Origin: Methanobrevibacter millerae
GTDB lineage: Archaea > Methanobacteriota > Methanobacteria > Methanobacteriales > Methanobacteriaceae
DNA: 64,000 nt
Direction: 5' to 3'
Assembly: GCA_015063005.1 (NCBI GenBank)
Contig: SUTF01000003.1
Coordinates: 124,001 to 188,000 of the forward strand
How positions within the stretch are numbered: the first letter of the stretch is position 1; every line of letters begins with the position of its first letter. The notes beneath the pieces were generated by a model. The model searched no databases. It saw nothing but the letters and a program-made list of their open reading frames with translations, and had not been told where the DNA came from. Position numbers and translations under genes: made by a program. Shown piece by piece: positions 56,631-64,000 of this stretch.

Positions 56631-56657
56631 TTAAAGATTATTCTCCATAATCTTTAA
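56631..56657 (+). terminator. Stem-loop terminator after the PHP gene
   Basis: TTAAAGATTAT and ATAATCTTTAA form a perfect 11-bp stem around TCTCC; TAATTATTTT follows. Confidence 0.75.
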
Positions 56658-56720
56658 TAATTATTTTAAATTAACCAAAAAGCCATCAATTTTAAATCTT
56701 TTGAAAAATAATAATAGTAT

Positions 56721-57788
56721 ATGAAAGATTTGTTTGACTATTGCGAATTTGGAGATTTGAAACTTAACAGCAGAGTGGTTAGAACCGGATTGTGGGAATC
56801 TGAAAAGGAAGCTTCTGGAAATTTAACTCCTGAAATATATGACCGATATGAAAATATTGCTGCAAGTGGCGTTGGACTGATAATCACTGAAGTAATTTCA
56901 CTATATCCCAAAGATATTTTTTCAAAATATAGTCATACCATTCACAATAAGCGTTTCGTGCGTGAAGCAAAAGATTTGACCGATCTTGTTCATGTATATG
57001 ATGTTCCAATTTTTGCACAGCTTGCTTTTGTTCAATACAACAAAAGAACAGAGCAGAACATGAAAATTGATGATATAACTTTGGAAGACATCAGGAAAAT
57101 CCAGACTGATTATATAATAGCTGCTCAAAAAACTGATTATGCCGGCTTTGATGGAATTCAAATTGCACTCGGAAATAATTATTTTTTAAGCCGTTTCATC
57201 AATCCATATTTCAATAATAGGAAAGACAAATATGGTGGAAATACATTAAACCGTTTAAGAATTGTGCTGGAAATGATTAAAGTTATCAAACAATCAACAA
57301 AGCTTCATATCAACTGCAGACTTAACACATTTGATTTTCATGCTGGAGGAATGGATATGAAAGAAAGTATTGAAATTGCCAAGTTGCTTGAAAAGCATGG
57401 TGCTGACAGCCTTCAGATTACAATGCCACGTTCACCACAATTATTTTCAAAAGAATACAGGGACAGAACTCCTCCTGAATTCAAGTCAAGAGTTAGAAAA
57501 GATGAAAACCCATTGATTGGAGCCTGCAGTGAAATAATTAAAAATGTTGATATTCCTGTCATTTTAGGCGGCGGGTTTAAAAGCCAAAACCAAATTAATG
57601 AAATCTTAAACAGCACAGATATTGATTATATATCCATGCAGAGGCCTTTTGTAGCAGATACCAGCTTTCTGGTTGACTGGAAACTTAATGGCGATGGAGT
57701 GAGTTTCTGCCAGGCATGCAACAATTGCTATTCAAAAAAGACAAGCACATGCCATTTAAAGCCTTGCAGTCCAGAATACTACAAATAA
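56721..57788 (+). CDS. Old yellow enzyme/NADH:flavin oxidoreductase family protein
   Basis: The 355-residue FMN-binding TIM barrel has RVVRTGLWESE near the start, FDGIQIALGNNYFLSRFINP and RKDKYGGN in the middle, and ILGGGFKS near the C-terminus. The end carries a Cys cluster (CQACNNCYSK...CHLKPC) like the Fe-S site of 2,4-dienoyl-CoA reductase relatives, but the FAD/NAD domain of those enzymes is absent. It probably reduces an activated double bond. The 3' end is 3 bp from the convergent riboflavin-pathway gene. Confidence 0.85.
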   Translation: MKDLFDYCEFGDLKLNSRVVRTGLWESEKEASGNLTPEIYDRYENIAASGVGLIITEVISLYPKDIFSKYSHTIHNKRFVREAKDLTDLVHVYDVPIFAQLAFVQYNKRTEQNMKIDDITLEDIRKIQTDYIIAAQKTDYAGFDGIQIALGNNYFLSRFINPYFNNRKDKYGGNTLNRLRIVLEMIKVIKQSTKLHINCRLNTFDFHAGGMDMKESIEIAKLLEKHGADSLQITMPRSPQLFSKEYRDRTPPEFKSRVRKDENPLIGACSEIIKNVDIPVILGGGFKSQNQINEILNSTDIDYISMQRPFVADTSFLVDWKLNGDGVSFCQACNNCYSKKTSTCHLKPCSPEYYK

Positions 57789-57791
57789 AAT

Positions 57792-58460
57792 TTATTTTAA
57801 AACCTTGTATGTTAAAATCAGGTCTTTTCCCAATTTGAATGAATCAGTCAACTCCAAATTAACCCCTTCATCCATTGTATCAAAGCCCTCACCATCAAAC
57901 AATGTCTTTGCATTGACTCCGCCAACAACTTTCGGAGCTATACATATTCTTATCTCGTCAATAAGACCGGCTTCAATCATTGCAAAGTTAAGCGTTGCTC
58001 CACCTTCAAGCATCAGTTTCTTTATTCCCTGATTTGCCAAGTAATCCATAAGTGCAGTAAGGTCAACTCTCTTGTCACCGCTGAAGAAGAATTCTACTCC
58101 CCTTTGCTTGAACACATTGCATCTGTCACTTACAAGAAAATCATACTTGAATTCGTTGGCAGCAGCAATAATTGTCTTTGCGTCCTTGTTTGTAATTCGG
58201 GCAGCTATTGGAGTTCTGCATTTGCTGTCGACAACAACACGTACAGGGTTGTCTTCAGGGTTTGCATCGACCTTATGAACAGTAAGTCTTGGATCATCAG
58301 CCAGAACCGTTCCGATTCCAACCATTATTGCATCAACTTCTTTTCTTAGTTCATGAACTCTTTTTAAATCATCTTCACCTGAAATGTTTGAACTGTTTTT
58401 TGCCGTGACTATCTTGCCGTCAAGTGTCATGGCTGCATTTAAAATAACGTAAGGTTTCAT
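57792..58460 (-). CDS. 2,5-diamino-6-ribosylaminopyrimidinone 5'-phosphate reductase (RibD C-terminal type)
   Basis: The 222-residue protein begins KPYVILNAAMTLDGKIV, typical of RibD_C reductases. MVGIGTVLADDPRLTV and LMLEGGATLNFAMIEAGLIDE complete the NADPH/substrate site. In archaea it reduces the ribosylaminopyrimidine in riboflavin synthesis before deamination. The ATG at 58460 has GAGGTGATTTG directly upstream; the in-frame TTG at 58463 is less likely. It follows the MraY-like gene by 9 bp in one message. Confidence 0.92.
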   Translation of the reverse strand: MKPYVILNAAMTLDGKIVTAKNSSNISGEDDLKRVHELRKEVDAIMVGIGTVLADDPRLTVHKVDANPEDNPVRVVVDSKCRTPIAARITNKDAKTIIAAANEFKYDFLVSDRCNVFKQRGVEFFFSGDKRVDLTALMDYLANQGIKKLMLEGGATLNFAMIEAGLIDEIRICIAPKVVGGVNAKTLFDGEGFDTMDEGVNLELTDSFKLGKDLILTYKVLK

Positions 58461-58469
58461 CAAATCACC

Positions 58470-59483
58470 TCATATATGATAGAATGCCTCTTTAATTTGA
58501 AGGAAGTTTGCCAATGTTTGATTGCCTATAACGCCAGGCATTGTTAGTGCAACCAATATACCTAAGACACCAAATATCAAACCAATTCCCCAAATCATAT
58601 AAACGGCCTGTTTTTCAGTGATAGGTTTTCTGATTACAAATCTGATCAATGACTTGAAGCCTGTTTCAGGCCTTATCAGCTTGCCGTCATCACTTACCTG
58701 TGTTGGCTTGAACTGCTGGCGTTCCATTACCCCTGCACTGTAGAATTTCATAGCAGCATCAATAATGTTCGGCATCAACACAATCAATGCAATCAATTTT
58801 ACACGACCAATGAATGCAATACAAACAATTGCAGCACCTATAATCAATGTACCAGTATCACCAGGGAAAATTTGAGCAGGATATTTGTTATAGTATAAAA
58901 ATACTATCAAAGCACCGAGCATGCTCATGCTGATAATGGTTACATCATATTTTCCAAGAATTATACATGAAATCGTAAGGGATGCAAGAGAGATTATACC
59001 TAAACCGGATTCGATACCGTTAAGACCTGCCAACATATTGGTCAGATTGGATCCGATAGAAAGTGCGATTGGAATTAAAATCAAATATAGAATACCTACA
59101 TTTGAAGGAGCAGCCCAAATCAAGGGAAGACCTGCTAAAAACAGTAAGAATAATTTCTCTTTAGATGACAAAACAAGCAAATCATCTACAATTCCAATAA
59201 TACCCACTAGCAATATTACAACTAAAACAATACATAATGGGAACGCTAATATCTCATGCATATAAATTCCGGAAAACATTCCAATAGTAAAACCGAAAAG
59301 AATCCCAAAACCACCCATTTCAGCAACGACAGGGTGCCATGATTTATGCAAATCCTTTCCTACAATATCTGCATCTCTTAACTTTTTAATAATTTTAGGC
59401 ATTGATAATCTTGTGGCAAAAAAAGAAAATAATCCACAGATTATAGCTATAGCGTATAATGGTAGTTGAGGCAATATCATCAT
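58470..59483 (-). CDS. MraY/GPT-family glycosyltransferase (GT4-like), polytopic
   Basis: The roughly 337-residue protein has about ten membrane helices and the conserved cytoplasmic motifs of UDP-sugar:polyprenyl-phosphate transferases: GIIGIVDDLL with the Asp pair, NMLAGLNGIESG, and the YPAQIFPGDTGTL magnesium loop. It probably starts a lipid-linked glycan, either for N-glycosylation or for pseudomurein. The ATG at 59483 has GTGATTGTT upstream. Confidence 0.85.
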   Translation of the reverse strand: MMILPQLPLYAIAIICGLFSFFATRLSMPKIIKKLRDADIVGKDLHKSWHPVVAEMGGFGILFGFTIGMFSGIYMHEILAFPLCIVLVVILLVGIIGIVDDLLVLSSKEKLFLLFLAGLPLIWAAPSNVGILYLILIPIALSIGSNLTNMLAGLNGIESGLGIISLASLTISCIILGKYDVTIISMSMLGALIVFLYYNKYPAQIFPGDTGTLIIGAAIVCIAFIGRVKLIALIVLMPNIIDAAMKFYSAGVMERQQFKPTQVSDDGKLIRPETGFKSLIRFVIRKPITEKQAVYMIWGIGLIFGVLGILVALTMPGVIGNQTLANFLQIKEAFYHI

Positions 59484-59564
59484 AACAATCACTTAAGTAA
59501 TATTTTTATCAGTAGTTAAAAAAATATTTTGTGATTATTTGAATTGTCTGCAAAGAGAATAACA

Positions 59565-60029
59565 TTATTTTTTGTTCAATATATAATAAACTGTCCTTAA
59601 TGGAATATCCAATTTTTCAGAAATTTCCTTTGGCTTAAGACCTGATTCCTTTAAAGATATGATTTCATCATAGTCATGCTTTTTAGTGTTGGTATCTAAT
59701 TTTGTCTTGTTTCTTCTAAGCAAATAATAAACCCTATTGACTGAAATGTCCAAAATCTCTGCAATATCCTTGGCCTTATAACCTTCACTGGCCAGTCTTA
59801 AAAGATCTTTTTCATAATCGCATGACTGTCTTGAAGCTCCCCACCGATATTGCTTTACCACTTCAATATCAAGCTGATTTAAAGCCTGGATATAATTGCT
59901 GGAAGTTCTCTCATAAACGCTGGGAGAACAGGTAATCTTTTCAAGATTAGGATACTCCTCAAGAAGATTCATGATTCCCAAAGAGGACAATACTTTTGTG
60001 ATATGAATAGTGGTGACGTTTTCATCCAT
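59565..60029 (-). CDS. Small protein with two helix-turn-helix motifs
   Basis: The 154-residue protein has an N-terminal part predicting a compact fold (MDENVTTIHITKVLSSLG) and two similar C-terminal HTH units: YKAKDIAEILDISVNRVYYLLR and LKPKEISEKLDIPLRTVYYIL. It probably binds DNA as a regulator. The ATG at 60029 has GTGA five bases upstream. It overlaps or abuts the DUF530-type gene, which follows metG, so the three are one operon. Confidence 0.7.
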   Translation of the reverse strand: MDENVTTIHITKVLSSLGIMNLLEEYPNLEKITCSPSVYERTSSNYIQALNQLDIEVVKQYRWGASRQSCDYEKDLLRLASEGYKAKDIAEILDISVNRVYYLLRRNKTKLDTNTKKHDYDEIISLKESGLKPKEISEKLDIPLRTVYYILNKK

Positions 60030-60034
60030 AAAAA

Positions 60035-61612
60035 TCACTTCTTAATCAAATCAAGGAACTTCCTGGACTTGTCGGACTTTGGATTTTTAATCTTTTCAAT
60101 ATGCTTTAATTCCTTTTTGATTTTGGATTCGTTTACATTGAATGCATTGCTGATATCTTCAAGGTCAATATCGCTGTTTAAATCCAGATGGGCCGCACCC
60201 AATGCAGGATGGTTAACCTTAATGTTGGAATTTTTCATAAGCTTTTCAAACTTGAACTTCTCATATAAAATCAAATCCTTATCCTTAACGTCGAGTATTT
60301 TGATGTCGCTGAACTGATTTAGGATTTCAATGACGCGAGGATAACTCTTTTGAAAAACTCTTCTTTGCTGGCGGTCAAGCTCGACGCGAATGTATGGGAA
60401 TGGTCCGGTTGTCAATTTACGGTTTGAAACCGAAGTTATGAGGTAGTATCTGAAAATGTCCCAGCTGATTAATGCAGGCGCAATATTTTCAAATATTGTT
60501 CGCTCAATGGTTTCACGGGTTTTCAAATCCCTTTTAAGGGACCTGTTCAACTCACCATAACGGTTCAGGTAATGAAGATTTCTTAAACTTTCATTAATCT
60601 TGTTTTCTCTCCACCGTTCGATTTCAGGAATGTCAAATTCATCTATAAAGTTTGGAGTGTAATTACTATACTTATGAACTACTTCATCATATTTGTTAAT
60701 TCTTTTAAAGTCAGTAACTTGCCTTTTGAATATATCATCACGGATGGAACTGATGATGTTTTCTGCATAGCGAACATATCCCAATGCAACGGCAGTCCTT
60801 GCATGATTGTCATCGATTATGGCGGGCTTTGTCCTGTGAAACTCCAATTTTTCAATCCTGACATCCTTGCCGTAAGTCTTTCTAAGCTCCTCTTCATAAT
60901 TTTCAACAAATTCAGAATCAAAAGTAACTCTTTTTCTTAGCCAACGGTTATTCTTATCCTTATATCTAAATAATGGTGATATGGTCTTAACATGTCCGGT
61001 ACGTTCCTGTTTAAGTGCATTGATAACTTTTTTAAATGAGTTTCTGCCATATTTTGATAAATCTGACATCAATACACGATAGTTACCGGACAATGGTAAA
61101 TATGGAATTATTTCAACCCTGAAAACATTCTGTCTGCTTATCTTAAATGAGAATGATTCAGCCTTGCAGCTGCATTTGCCATTAAGCTGCTTATATTCGG
61201 ATATTGAATATTTTTTATAGCATGAATTGCATTTCAAGTATCCGAACTGTTCGAGATGGCCTATTGCAATTTGATGTGAATCAATAGCTGACTTTACCCT
61301 ATCCAGAATGTTTTTCTTGGCGTTGGCCTTATTTCTAAACATCTGGTTATGGCGGCTGTTTTCGCTTACCTCTTCAAGGGAAACTTCACCTACAGCCTTA
61401 TTCCCATATTTGTTCAAGGATGTGAATGGAGTGCTATATCCCTGTATCTCCATATCCTTTCTAAGCTGTTTTAAAGTTGATAATCTGTCATCTAGCTTAA
61501 AGTAAAGATTTTTAAAATTATCAAACTCTTCAATATTTTCCAAGCTAATATTGTCAAGTGAGATATCCTTTAAAAATTCTTCAGCTTTAATAACTAAGAC
61601 AGACTCTTCCAT
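60035..61612 (-). CDS. DUF530-like protein of unknown function
   Basis: The 525-residue soluble protein has a zinc-ribbon-like segment (LKCNSCYKKYS...GKCSCKAES, about 127-152) in a long basic helical protein. It resembles the archaeal DUF530 family; I am not certain of the number. Many Lys/Arg residues suggest RNA or DNA binding. It starts 11 bp after metG and overlaps the HTH gene, so a translation or nucleic-acid role is plausible. Confidence 0.6.
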   Translation of the reverse strand: MEESVLVIKAEEFLKDISLDNISLENIEEFDNFKNLYFKLDDRLSTLKQLRKDMEIQGYSTPFTSLNKYGNKAVGEVSLEEVSENSRHNQMFRNKANAKKNILDRVKSAIDSHQIAIGHLEQFGYLKCNSCYKKYSISEYKQLNGKCSCKAESFSFKISRQNVFRVEIIPYLPLSGNYRVLMSDLSKYGRNSFKKVINALKQERTGHVKTISPLFRYKDKNNRWLRKRVTFDSEFVENYEEELRKTYGKDVRIEKLEFHRTKPAIIDDNHARTAVALGYVRYAENIISSIRDDIFKRQVTDFKRINKYDEVVHKYSNYTPNFIDEFDIPEIERWRENKINESLRNLHYLNRYGELNRSLKRDLKTRETIERTIFENIAPALISWDIFRYYLITSVSNRKLTTGPFPYIRVELDRQQRRVFQKSYPRVIEILNQFSDIKILDVKDKDLILYEKFKFEKLMKNSNIKVNHPALGAAHLDLNSDIDLEDISNAFNVNESKIKKELKHIEKIKNPKSDKSRKFLDLIKK

Positions 61613-61623
61613 ATTAATCAGAT

Positions 61624-63606
61624 TTATTGAATTTGTTCACCGATTTCACAATCATCAGGTGATAGCAATGCTCCGCTTTCGCCGGTAGCGAGAAGCATTC
61701 CTTCAGACAATGTACCGAATAGTTTTGCCGGTTTCAAGTTAACTAAAACTGCAACTTTTCTGTCAATCAATTCTTCCGGAGCATAGAATTTAGCAAGACC
61801 TGCAACGATTTGTCTGGTTTCGTCTCCAATATCTACCTGCAATTTTAACAATTTATCTGATTTTTCAATCTTTTCAGCTTCTTTGATTTGTCCAATTCTA
61901 ATGTCTACTTTGTCAAAATAATCAATATCTATAATGTCACTCATATTATCTTCCTCACTTTCTTTTAGGTTTTCCTGTAATTTTTCTTTTTCTTTAGTAA
62001 TTACATCATCTTCAATCTTTTTGAATAACGGTTTTGCCTTAGCTATTTCATAGCCTTCCGCAAGATGCACTTTTGCATCATTCCAATTGGAAATGTCATC
62101 CAATTTTAATATTTCAGCAATTTGTTCAGCTTTTGTAGGCAAGAATGGTTTTAGTACATAAGCCAAACACTTAGCCAACTGATTGGATAGGTATAAAGTA
62201 TTAGCTGCCTTTTGCGGATTTTCCTTAACGGCTTTCCATGGCTCTTGGTCGTTGAAATACTTATTTCCTATTTTAGCTACTTTAAATATTTCAAGCAAAG
62301 CTTCCCTGAATTCATATTTAGAGATTAGCTCACCTACAGTGTCAGGCAATTTCCTGATTTCAGCCTCAAATGCCATGTCCTCATCGGACGGACTTTCATA
62401 TTTTGGAATCTTTCCGTCAAAAAACTTGTGTGTGAATGTGAAAGTCCTGTGAAGAAGGTTTCCGATTACATCCGCCAGCTCGTCATTGTTTCTTCTTTGG
62501 AAATCATCCCATGAGAAGTCTGAATCCTTGTTTAAAGGAGCGTTGATAGTCAAGTAATATCTGAGCAAATCAGGTTCGAAGTCCTTTACAAAGTCATCTA
62601 TCCATATAACCCAGTTCTTACTGGTTGACATCTTTTCGCCTTCAAGGGATAAGAATTCCCCTGCATAAATCATGTCAGGCTTTTTGCAGCCATAGGCTGT
62701 GAGAAGTCCTGGCCAGAAAATGGAATGGTGGTAAATGATATCCTTTCCGATGAAGTGAACTACATAATCATTCCAATAGTCTTCCCATTTGATGCCTGTT
62801 TTTCTTGACCATTGGGCAGCAGAGGAAATATATCCTAGGAATGCCTCAATCCAAACATATAAAACTTTTCCCTTAGCTTCATCCAAAGGAACAGGAATTC
62901 CCCAATCCATATCTCTTGTTAAAACCCAGTCATTCAAACCTTCCTTAAGCCAGTTTGATGCATAGTTTTTAACGTTTGCAGGCAAATTATCATTATTGTT
63001 GATATATTCTTTAAGTTGATCTTCAAATTCGGATAATTTGAATGCATATTGATAGGTATCCTTAATTACAGGAGTGTTTCCACAGGTCAAACATCTTGGT
63101 TCATCTAATTCTGTTGGGTCAAGCGCCCTTCCACATTTTTCACAGTGATCTCCACGGGCTTCGCTGCCACAGGCAGGACATAAACCTTCAACATAACGGT
63201 CAGGCAAGAACTTCTTACAGTTTTCACAATACAACTGCTGAATGTCGAGTCTGTAAATCAATCCTTTGTCATACAAGTCCTTAAAGAAATTCTGAGCTAT
63301 TTCATAGTGAATCTCATCTGTAGTTCTTGTGAAATTGTCAAGTGAAATGTTCATTGATTCAACATCACGAACTATCATGTCATGATATCTTTTAGAAATC
63401 TCAATAGGCTTTTTATTCTCTTTATCTGCCTTAACTGCAATTGGAGTTCCATGTTCATCAGTAGCACAAACCATCAGCACGTCATTGCCAATCATACGGT
63501 TATACCTTGCATAGATATCTGCAGGCAAATAGGTAGAACGTATATGGCCTAAATGACACGGACCGTTTGCATAAGGAAGTGCACATGAAATAAAAATCTT
63601 ACTCAT
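61624..63606 (-). CDS. metG: Methionyl-tRNA synthetase
   Basis: The 660-residue class I synthetase charges tRNA-Met. The HIGH-type motif is ANGPCHLGH near residue 13-21 and the KMSKS-type loop is EKMSTSKN near 327. A double zinc knuckle (CENCKK, CPACGS, CEKCGR, CLTCGN) sits between 125 and 180. A C-terminal tRNA-binding OB domain ([16 protein letters not shown] onward, about 555-660) is fused to the catalytic part. AGGAGA lies seven bases before the ATG. It is followed by the DUF530-type and HTH genes. Confidence 0.97.
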   Translation of the reverse strand: MSKIFISCALPYANGPCHLGHIRSTYLPADIYARYNRMIGNDVLMVCATDEHGTPIAVKADKENKKPIEISKRYHDMIVRDVESMNISLDNFTRTTDEIHYEIAQNFFKDLYDKGLIYRLDIQQLYCENCKKFLPDRYVEGLCPACGSEARGDHCEKCGRALDPTELDEPRCLTCGNTPVIKDTYQYAFKLSEFEDQLKEYINNNDNLPANVKNYASNWLKEGLNDWVLTRDMDWGIPVPLDEAKGKVLYVWIEAFLGYISSAAQWSRKTGIKWEDYWNDYVVHFIGKDIIYHHSIFWPGLLTAYGCKKPDMIYAGEFLSLEGEKMSTSKNWVIWIDDFVKDFEPDLLRYYLTINAPLNKDSDFSWDDFQRRNNDELADVIGNLLHRTFTFTHKFFDGKIPKYESPSDEDMAFEAEIRKLPDTVGELISKYEFREALLEIFKVAKIGNKYFNDQEPWKAVKENPQKAANTLYLSNQLAKCLAYVLKPFLPTKAEQIAEILKLDDISNWNDAKVHLAEGYEIAKAKPLFKKIEDDVITKEKEKLQENLKESEEDNMSDIIDIDYFDKVDIRIGQIKEAEKIEKSDKLLKLQVDIGDETRQIVAGLAKFYAPEELIDRKVAVLVNLKPAKLFGTLSEGMLLATGESGALLSPDDCEIGEQIQ

Positions 63607-64000
63607 TTATTGTTCTCCTAAAATTTTTAAGCATTAATATATATGTTATTCATACCTTATAAAGTAATATTTTTTTAGGAAGTTATTCAATTAGTAAATA
63701 AAAAAAGAAAAGTTGATTAATGAACAAAAAGACATTAATTGCAACAATTTTTAAAAAGCTTTGAAAATTGAATGATATTAAATGATTGATCTTTTTTAAT
63801 TAGATAGCTACTTTTAAGTTCATATCTGTAAAGTTTAATATTAGGTTAATACAAATAGTAATATGTGAGATTACATCTAGTAAATCTCTATTAGACTTAA
63901 ATTAAATGAATTAATATTAATGTCTTGGCGATATTGTAGAGAGATTTTCTCTGCAATAAGACATTAATTCCACGATTTTTAAAAAAAATATTAGCTATTT
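63607..64000. other. Non-coding right edge with repeats and hairpin
   Basis: No gene was found up to the window end. AAAAGACATTAATTGCAACA at about 63727 recurs partly as AAGACATTAATTCC at 63958, a direct repeat about 230 bp apart, and inverted within the hairpin at 63916. The stretch could be a short mobile-element relic or an RNA gene. Confidence 0.5.
63916..63968. ncRNA. Long hairpin, candidate structured RNA
   Basis: ATTAATGTCTT and AAGACATTAAT pair perfectly over 11 bp. Inside, after a six-base bulge on one side, ATTG/CAAT, a T-G wobble and AGAGA/TCTCT extend the helix to about 21 pairs around a five-base loop. Another, weaker stem (GAGATTAC/GTAAATCTC) lies just before it near 63866. This is more structure than the simple terminators in this window, but transcription is not shown. 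Confidence 0.4.

Overview
The window is AT-rich archaeal DNA, best matched by a Methanobrevibacter-like member of the Methanobacteriales. The support is a TFIIB-type initiation factor, the archaeal shikimate entry enzymes (ADH synthase and 3-dehydroquinate synthase II), pantoate kinase, an F420H2-oxidase-type flavoprotein, an archaeal class I CCA-adding enzyme, archaetidylserine synthase, an archaeal thymidylate synthase, and very large secreted adhesin-like proteins. No rRNA, tRNA or CRISPR array was recognised.

Layout. (1) 1-5.6 kb is accessory: a Gabija-type defence pair (helicase cut by the left edge, OLD-like nuclease complete), then an AAA/DUF4143 ATPase flanked by two diverged copies of a short coding remnant, with a palindrome and 40-bp tandem repeats in the ATPase promoter. 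(2) 5.6-16 kb is mostly housekeeping: nitroreductase, a bacterial-type D-Tyr deacylase, a NifU-like/GGGtGRT pair, a Nudix/zinc-ribbon pair, TFB, two ferredoxins, a LOG protein, archaetidylserine synthase and membrane proteins. It includes a small membrane protein interrupted by an in-frame TAG. (3) 16-25.6 kb holds a truncated ATPase, aquaporin plus a DUF2193-type protein, malate dehydrogenase, a tannase-like exported hydrolase, a second SpoIIM-like protein and a Mn-dependent pyrophosphatase. (4) 25.6-44.4 kb is a surface-protein island: three giant proteins with the order signal peptide, beta-helix, papain-like protease and Ig-like repeats, and a fourth without the protease. All four end in the same four-repeat module. 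A thymidylate synthase gene sits inside the island. (5) 44.4-63.6 kb is mainly core metabolism: NAMPT-type phosphoribosyltransferase, a broken Rpn-type nuclease, rubrerythrin, the operon ADH synthase-DHQ synthase II-thpR-cca, pantoate kinase with a methyltransferase, flavodoxin/cupin, F420H2 oxidase, a PHP phosphatase, an OYE-family enzyme, a riboflavin-pathway reductase, a MraY-like glycosyltransferase, and metG with two co-transcribed genes. (6) The right edge is non-coding with a strong RNA-like hairpin.

How it fits together. Many minus-strand neighbours abut or overlap by 1-4 bases and read as operons. Several transcripts end in a stem-loop that contains or touches the stop codon and is followed by a T run. 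An identical 18-bp DtxR-like box lies in front of a ferredoxin and one of the giant surface proteins, which suggests shared metal-responsive control. At least four genes are visibly degraded. The most interesting material is the family of protease-bearing surface proteins, the ATPase flanked by repeated remnants, and the regulatory repeats. The defence system itself is a known type.
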